The translations under genes were made by a program, and so were the position numbers. This document shows positions 60,631 through 64,000 of a stretch of DNA of 64,000 nucleotides, piece by piece; the first letter of the stretch is position 1; each line of letters opens with the position of its first letter. The notes under the pieces were generated by a model, which was not told where the DNA came from, did not search any database, and saw only the letters and a program-made list of their open reading frames with translations. The stretch is from Streptomyces sp. NBC_01283 (GTDB taxonomy: Bacteria > Actinomycetota > Actinomycetes > Streptomycetales > Streptomycetaceae). Location: positions 1,922,001 through 1,986,000 of the forward strand of contig NZ_CP108430.1 of the NCBI RefSeq assembly GCF_041435335.1, given 5' to 3'.

Positions 60631-61933
60631 GGGCGGCCTCCCTCGGGGCGGGGATGTGGTGGCGGGCGTGGACGGGCCGGACGAACTCGTTCGCCACGAA
60701 GCCGACGACAAGGAGGCCGATCATGATCGTGAGGGAGAGGCCGTAGAGCCCCGCCCCGCTCTTGCCCGCCTCTTCCTGGCGGTCGGCGACCCAGTTGACG
60801 ATCAGCGGGCCGAGCACGCCCGCCGTGGACCAGGCGGTGAGGAGCCGGCCGTGGATCGCGCCGACCTGGTAGGTCCCGAAGAGGTCCTTCAGGTACGCGG
60901 GGATCGTGGCGAAGCCGCCTCCGTAGAAGGAGAGGATCACCAGCGCGCAGACGACGAAGAGCGGCTTCGAGGCGTCCCCGAACTGGGCGATCAGCAGATA
61001 CATCAGGGCGCCGACGCCCAGGTAGACGCGGTAGACGTTCTTGCGGCCGATCAGGTCGGACGCCGAAGACCAGCCGATGCGTCCGGCCATGTTCGCGGCG
61101 GAGAGCAGGGCGACGAAGCCCGCCGCGGCTGCGACCGAGACCGGTGTCGAGGTGTCGGAGAAGAAGTCGGTGATCATCGGCGCCGCCTTCTCCAGGATGC
61201 CGATGCCCGCGGTCACGTTCATGCAGAGCACGATCCACAGGCACCAGAACTGGGGCGTCCGCACGGCGGCCCGCGCGGAAACCTGCGGCCCGTCGAGCGT
61301 CCCGGGGGCGCCGGGCGTGCGCGCCCCTTCCGTGCGCGGCACCCGCACCAGGAACACGCCGAGCGACATGAAGGCGGCGTACGTCAGGCCGTGCACGAGG
61401 AAGGCGAGGGCGATGCCGTCGGAGTCCGAGCCGAAGGACTCCAGCATCTGCGCGGACCACGGTGACGCGATGAGGGCGCCGCCGCCGAAGCCCATGATCG
61501 CGATGCCGGTCGCCATGCCCGGACGGTCCGGGAACCACTTGATCAGCGTCGACACGGGTGAGATGTAGCCGATGCCGAGACCGATGCCGCCGACGAAGCC
61601 GTACCCGAAGACGATCAGCCAGTACTGGCTGATCGCCGCGCCGAGGGCCGCGATCAGGAAGCCGGACGAGAAGCAGACGAGGGCGACCGTCATGGCCCAG
61701 CGCGGGCCGTTGCGCTCCACGAGCGTGCCGCCGAAGGCGGCCGACAGGCCCAGCATCACGATGCCGAGCTGGAAGGGGAGCGCGCTCTGCGTGCCGCTGA
61801 GGTGGAGCGCTGATTCCAGCGGGGGCTTGAAGACGCTCCAGGCATAGGCCTGGCCGATGGAGAGATGGACGGACAGCGCGGCGGGCGGTACCAGCCAGCG
61901 GCTCCATCCCGGGGGTGCTACGGGGGGCCTCAT
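60599..61933 (-). CDS. OFA-family MFS transporter (monocarboxylate/oxalate-formate type)
   Basis: 444 aa from the ATG at 61931-61933; the frame open to 62038 includes an operator-like region. Twelve spans: WLVPPAALSVHLSIGQAYAWSVF opens helix 1 in the manner of OFA transporters, YISPVSTLIKWFPDRPGMATG follows helix 4. Helix 8 has AGRIGWSSASDLIGRK with the Arg, but helix 11 reads LTAWSTAGVLGPLI, lacking the Lys of OxlT and of the tandem copies at 34754/36142. It is probably not a strict oxalate:formate exchanger; formate or another small acid is possible. Confidence 0.87.
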   Translation of the reverse strand: MRPPVAPPGWSRWLVPPAALSVHLSIGQAYAWSVFKPPLESALHLSGTQSALPFQLGIVMLGLSAAFGGTLVERNGPRWAMTVALVCFSSGFLIAALGAAISQYWLIVFGYGFVGGIGLGIGYISPVSTLIKWFPDRPGMATGIAIMGFGGGALIASPWSAQMLESFGSDSDGIALAFLVHGLTYAAFMSLGVFLVRVPRTEGARTPGAPGTLDGPQVSARAAVRTPQFWCLWIVLCMNVTAGIGILEKAAPMITDFFSDTSTPVSVAAAAGFVALLSAANMAGRIGWSSASDLIGRKNVYRVYLGVGALMYLLIAQFGDASKPLFVVCALVILSFYGGGFATIPAYLKDLFGTYQVGAIHGRLLTAWSTAGVLGPLIVNWVADRQEEAGKSGAGLYGLSLTIMIGLLVVGFVANEFVRPVHARHHIPAPREAAHDGTDQHAAK

Positions 61934-61992
61934 GATCCCGAACAGTAGGAAGCCGGGAGGGGAGTTGGGAAGAGGCGGAACCGATTCCGTCG

Positions 61993-62050
61993 ACGGTATG
62001 CAATGTGGCGCGCGACCCCTTGCTGGGCCAACTTCCATACTGTAGACAAT
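61993..62050. promoter_or_regulatory. Two putative GntR operators between the OFA transporter and the reductase gene
   Basis: ACGGTATGCAAT (61993-62004) and ACTGTAGACAAT (62039-62050), 46 bp apart start to start. The first sits in the context GTCGAC-GGTATGCAAT, almost identical to GTCGAC-TGTATGCAAT at 29456-29471. Both lie in the 194-bp gap between divergent genes, so they may regulate the transporter operon and the reductase/formate dehydrogenase operon together. Confidence 0.7.
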
Positions 62051-62127
62051 ATTCCATCGACAGTCATGGAATGCGATGTCGACCCTGAGCCTTCTTCGGA
62101 TCCCTCGACCGAACGGAGCGCGCCACC

Positions 62128-63105
62128 GTGAAAGTCGCAGTCCTCGGCGCCGGTGCGATCGGCGCCTATGTCGGAGCCGCGCTGCACCGCGCCGGTGCCG
62201 ACGTCCATCTCGTGGCCCGTGGACCGCATCTCGCGGCCATGAGGCAGCACGGAGTACGTATCCACAGCCCGCGCGGCGACTTCACCGCGCGGGCCCACGC
62301 CACCGACGACCCGGCCGACATCGGCCCCGTCGATTACGTCTTCCTGGGCCTGAAGGCCAACTCGTACGCGGCGTGCGGGCCGCTGATCGAGCCGCTCCTG
62401 CATGACAAGACGGCGGTGATAGCCGCCCAGAACGGCATCCCCTGGTGGTACTTCCACCGGCACGGCGGCCCGCACGACGGCCACCGTGTCAGCAGCGTGG
62501 ACCCGGACGGCGCGGTCAGTGCGGTGATCGCGCCCGAACGGGCCATCGGATGCGTGGTGTACGCGGCGACGGAGCTCGAAGGTCCGGGAATCGTACGGCA
62601 CTTGGAAGGCACCCGGTTCTCCGTCGGGGAGCCGGACCGCTCACGCTCCGCGCGCTGTCTCGCCTTCAGCGAGGCCATGCGGGCGGGCGGCCTGAAGTGT
62701 CCCGTCGAACCGGACCTGCGCGGCGACATCTGGATCAAGCTGCTCGGCAACATCTCCTTCAACCCGATCAGCGCGCTCTCCCGCGCCACCATGCGCGAGA
62801 TGTGCCTGCACGGCGGCACGCGCCGCGTCATCGAGATCATGATGAACGAGACGCTCGCCGTCGCGGCGGCCCTCGGCTGCCGCCCCGACATCTCCGTCGA
62901 GCGGCGCCTGGCGGGCGCCGAACGCGTCGGCGACCACCGCACCTCCACACTCCAGGACCTGGAGCGCGGCAAACCGCTGGAACTCGACGTGCTGCTCGCG
63001 GCCGTCGTGGAACTCGCGGAGATCACCGGAGTCCCGGTGCCGACGCTCCGCACGGTCCACGCCATCTCGGACCTGCTGGCCGACCGCATGAGGAGCGCGG
63101 CATGA
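62128..63105 (+). CDS. Ketopantoate reductase (PanE/ApbA) family protein
   Basis: 325 aa from a GTG with CGGAG 9 bp upstream. NADP-binding VAVLGAGAIGAYVGAALHRAGADV in parts (GAGAIGAYVGAALHRAG), then DYVFLGLKANSY, AAQNGIPWWYF and the catalytic Lys in DIWIKLLGNISFNPISAL. The family reduces 2-keto acids, and one member, PanE2 of Methylobacterium, reduces oxalyl-CoA to glyoxylate. Given the formate dehydrogenase downstream, the transporter opposite and a regulatory motif shared with the oxc operon, a PanE2-like role is a plausible alternative to pantothenate synthesis. Confidence 0.88.
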   Translation: MKVAVLGAGAIGAYVGAALHRAGADVHLVARGPHLAAMRQHGVRIHSPRGDFTARAHATDDPADIGPVDYVFLGLKANSYAACGPLIEPLLHDKTAVIAAQNGIPWWYFHRHGGPHDGHRVSSVDPDGAVSAVIAPERAIGCVVYAATELEGPGIVRHLEGTRFSVGEPDRSRSARCLAFSEAMRAGGLKCPVEPDLRGDIWIKLLGNISFNPISALSRATMREMCLHGGTRRVIEIMMNETLAVAAALGCRPDISVERRLAGAERVGDHRTSTLQDLERGKPLELDVLLAAVVELAEITGVPVPTLRTVHAISDLLADRMRSAA

Positions 63106-63134
63106 GCGAGAACGACAGGAGCGCGGCATGAGCA
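63091..63134. repeat. Direct repeat carrying a ribosome site and start codon
   Basis: AGGAGCGCGGCATGAGC occurs at 63091-63107 and again at 63118-63134. The first copy holds the reductase stop (ATGA) and opens a 9-codon mini-ORF; the second provides AGGAG and the ATG of the formate dehydrogenase gene. Confidence 0.85.
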
Positions 63135-64000
63135 GGAAACGGGACCGGGTGCCCACGACGTACACCCGGCTCACCCACCCCCTCGTACGCGACTCGCGCG
63201 ACGAGCCGTTCCGCCGGGCCACCTGGGACGAGGCACTGTCCAGGACCGCGGCCGGACTCCAGGCCGCGCGCGGCGCGTTCGGGATGTTCTCCTGCGCCCG
63301 CGCGACCAACGAAATGAACTACGTGGCACAGAAGTTCGCCCGTGTGGTGATGGGCACGAACAACGTCGACTCCTGCAACCGCACCTGCCACGCACCCAGC
63401 GTCGCGGGCCTCTCCGCGGCCTTCGGCTCGGGCGGCGGCACGTCTTCTTATGAAGAGGTCGAACACACCGACCTGATCGTGATGTGGGGCTCCAACGCCC
63501 GCTTCGCGCACCCGATCTTCTTCCAGCACGTCCTGAAGGGGATCAGGAACGGCGCCCGCATGTACGCCGTCGACCCGCGCCGCACCAAGACCGCCGAGTG
63601 GGCGGAGAGCTGGCTCGGCCTGAACGTCGGCACGGACATCCCGATGGCGCACGCGATCGGCCGCGAGATCATCCACGCGGGCCTGGCCAACCGGGCGTTC
63701 ATCGAGCGGGCCACATCCGGCTTCGAGGAGTACGCGGCCCTGGTCGAGCCGTGGACGCTCACGCTCGCCGAGAAGGTGACGGGCGTACCGGCCGCCGCCA
63801 TCAAGGAGCTGGCGCACGTCTACGCCCGCGCCGAGCGGGCGCAGCTGTGCTGGACACTCGGCATCACCGAGCACCACAACGGCACGGACAACGTCCGCGC
63901 ACTGATCAACCTCTCGCTCCTGACCGGCCACGTGGGACGCTACGGCTCGGGCCTCCAGCCGCTGCGCGGCCAGAACAACGTGCAGGGCGGCGGCGACATG
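63128..64000 (+). CDS. Formate dehydrogenase-like molybdopterin oxidoreductase, N-terminal part (runs off window)
   Basis: First 291 codons only. The protein begins PTTYTRLTHPLVRDSRDEPFR directly at the point where larger family members have already passed their N-terminal [4Fe-4S] Cys motif, so no CxxCxxxC cluster site is seen. The molybdenum ligand is Cys87 in VDSCNRTCHAPSVAGL, the position of selenocysteine in E. coli FdhF. LIVMWGSNARFAHPI, YAVDPRRTKTAEWA and LRGQNNVQGGGDM bind the pterin cofactor. It would oxidise formate to CO2 and completes an oxalate-formate route with genes near 30-32 kb. Confidence 0.88.
   Translation, partial: MSRKRDRVPTTYTRLTHPLVRDSRDEPFRRATWDEALSRTAAGLQAARGAFGMFSCARATNEMNYVAQKFARVVMGTNNVDSCNRTCHAPSVAGLSAAFGSGGGTSSYEEVEHTDLIVMWGSNARFAHPIFFQHVLKGIRNGARMYAVDPRRTKTAEWAESWLGLNVGTDIPMAHAIGREIIHAGLANRAFIERATSGFEEYAALVEPWTLTLAEKVTGVPAAAIKELAHVYARAERAQLCWTLGITEHHNGTDNVRALINLSLLTGHVGRYGSGLQPLRGQNNVQGGGDM

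Overview
This is a high-GC actinobacterial chromosome segment, almost certainly from Streptomyces. Third codon positions are strongly G/C, GTG starts and 4-bp ATGA/GTGA gene overlaps are common, and regulators are of HxlR, MarR, ROK, GntR-FCD and LuxR-type response-regulator families. Marker proteins include a second-type QcrB, a split F420-dependent (LLM) oxidoreductase/SRPBCC pair, a DUF2254 protein and a UbiA-type prenyltransferase. I see no phage, insertion sequence, CRISPR array or rRNA. One tRNA-Leu(GAG) is present.

Layout. (1) 1-6281: the start of a cytochrome b (QcrB-like) gene at the left edge, an SRPBCC/LLM oxidoreductase pair, an HxlR regulator, a MoxR AAA+ ATPase/VWA protein pair, and an M20 amidohydrolase. 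(2) 6259-21000: a complete catecholate siderophore locus. FecE/FecD/FecC-type importer genes are divergent from a binding lipoprotein followed by entA, entC, entE, a split entB (isochorismatase plus separate ArCP), a single-module entF, mbtH and entD, with a convergent Fes-type esterase. The adenylation pocket reads as serine and the synthetase is the length of E. coli EntF, so the predicted product is enterobactin or a close relative. Iron boxes lie at both ends. (3) 21127-25596: a secreted or membrane hypothetical, an orphan response regulator with a vestigial kinase tail, a MarR regulator, an NRPS adenylation-domain relic, tRNA-Leu with a strong terminator, and a DUF2254 membrane protein. 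(4) 25628-37515: an oxalate-type catabolic locus. sucC-sucD-aldehyde dehydrogenase is divergent from an oxalyl-CoA decarboxylase-like gene, frc (formyl-CoA:oxalate CoA-transferase), an ADP-forming acyl-CoA synthetase and two tandem OFA/OxlT-type antiporters. (5) 37609-46906: an Ebo-type metabolite cluster (EboF, EboE, EboB, EboA, a TIM-barrel protein, a UbiA prenyltransferase) headed by a myo-inositol-phosphate-synthase-family cyclase. (6) 47015-58380: a sugar utilisation region with a ThuA/DUF1080 lipoprotein, a PQQ-type sugar dehydrogenase with PKD domain, a sugar isomerase, a Gfo/Idh/MocA dehydrogenase, a ribose-type ABC importer and a ROK regulator. (7) 58631-64000: an FCD-type GntR regulator, a FabH-like enzyme, a third OFA transporter with a tiny membrane subunit, a ketopantoate-reductase-family enzyme and the start of a formate dehydrogenase.

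How the parts connect. Regions 4 and 7 together could form an oxalate/formate circuit: import, CoA activation, decarboxylation to formyl-CoA, CoA recycling and formate oxidation, with a possible PanE2-like oxalyl-CoA reduction branch. A shared 12-bp motif (ACTGTA-K-R-CAA-W type) sits in both divergent promoter regions and directly before the GntR gene, which suggests one regulator controls two loci 30 kb apart. A second shared element, CTTTnTCC-N7-GGACAAAG, lies upstream of both the ROK gene and the sugar dehydrogenase/ThuA pair, and is a candidate ROK operator. All functional calls are from reading the sequence; no database search was run.
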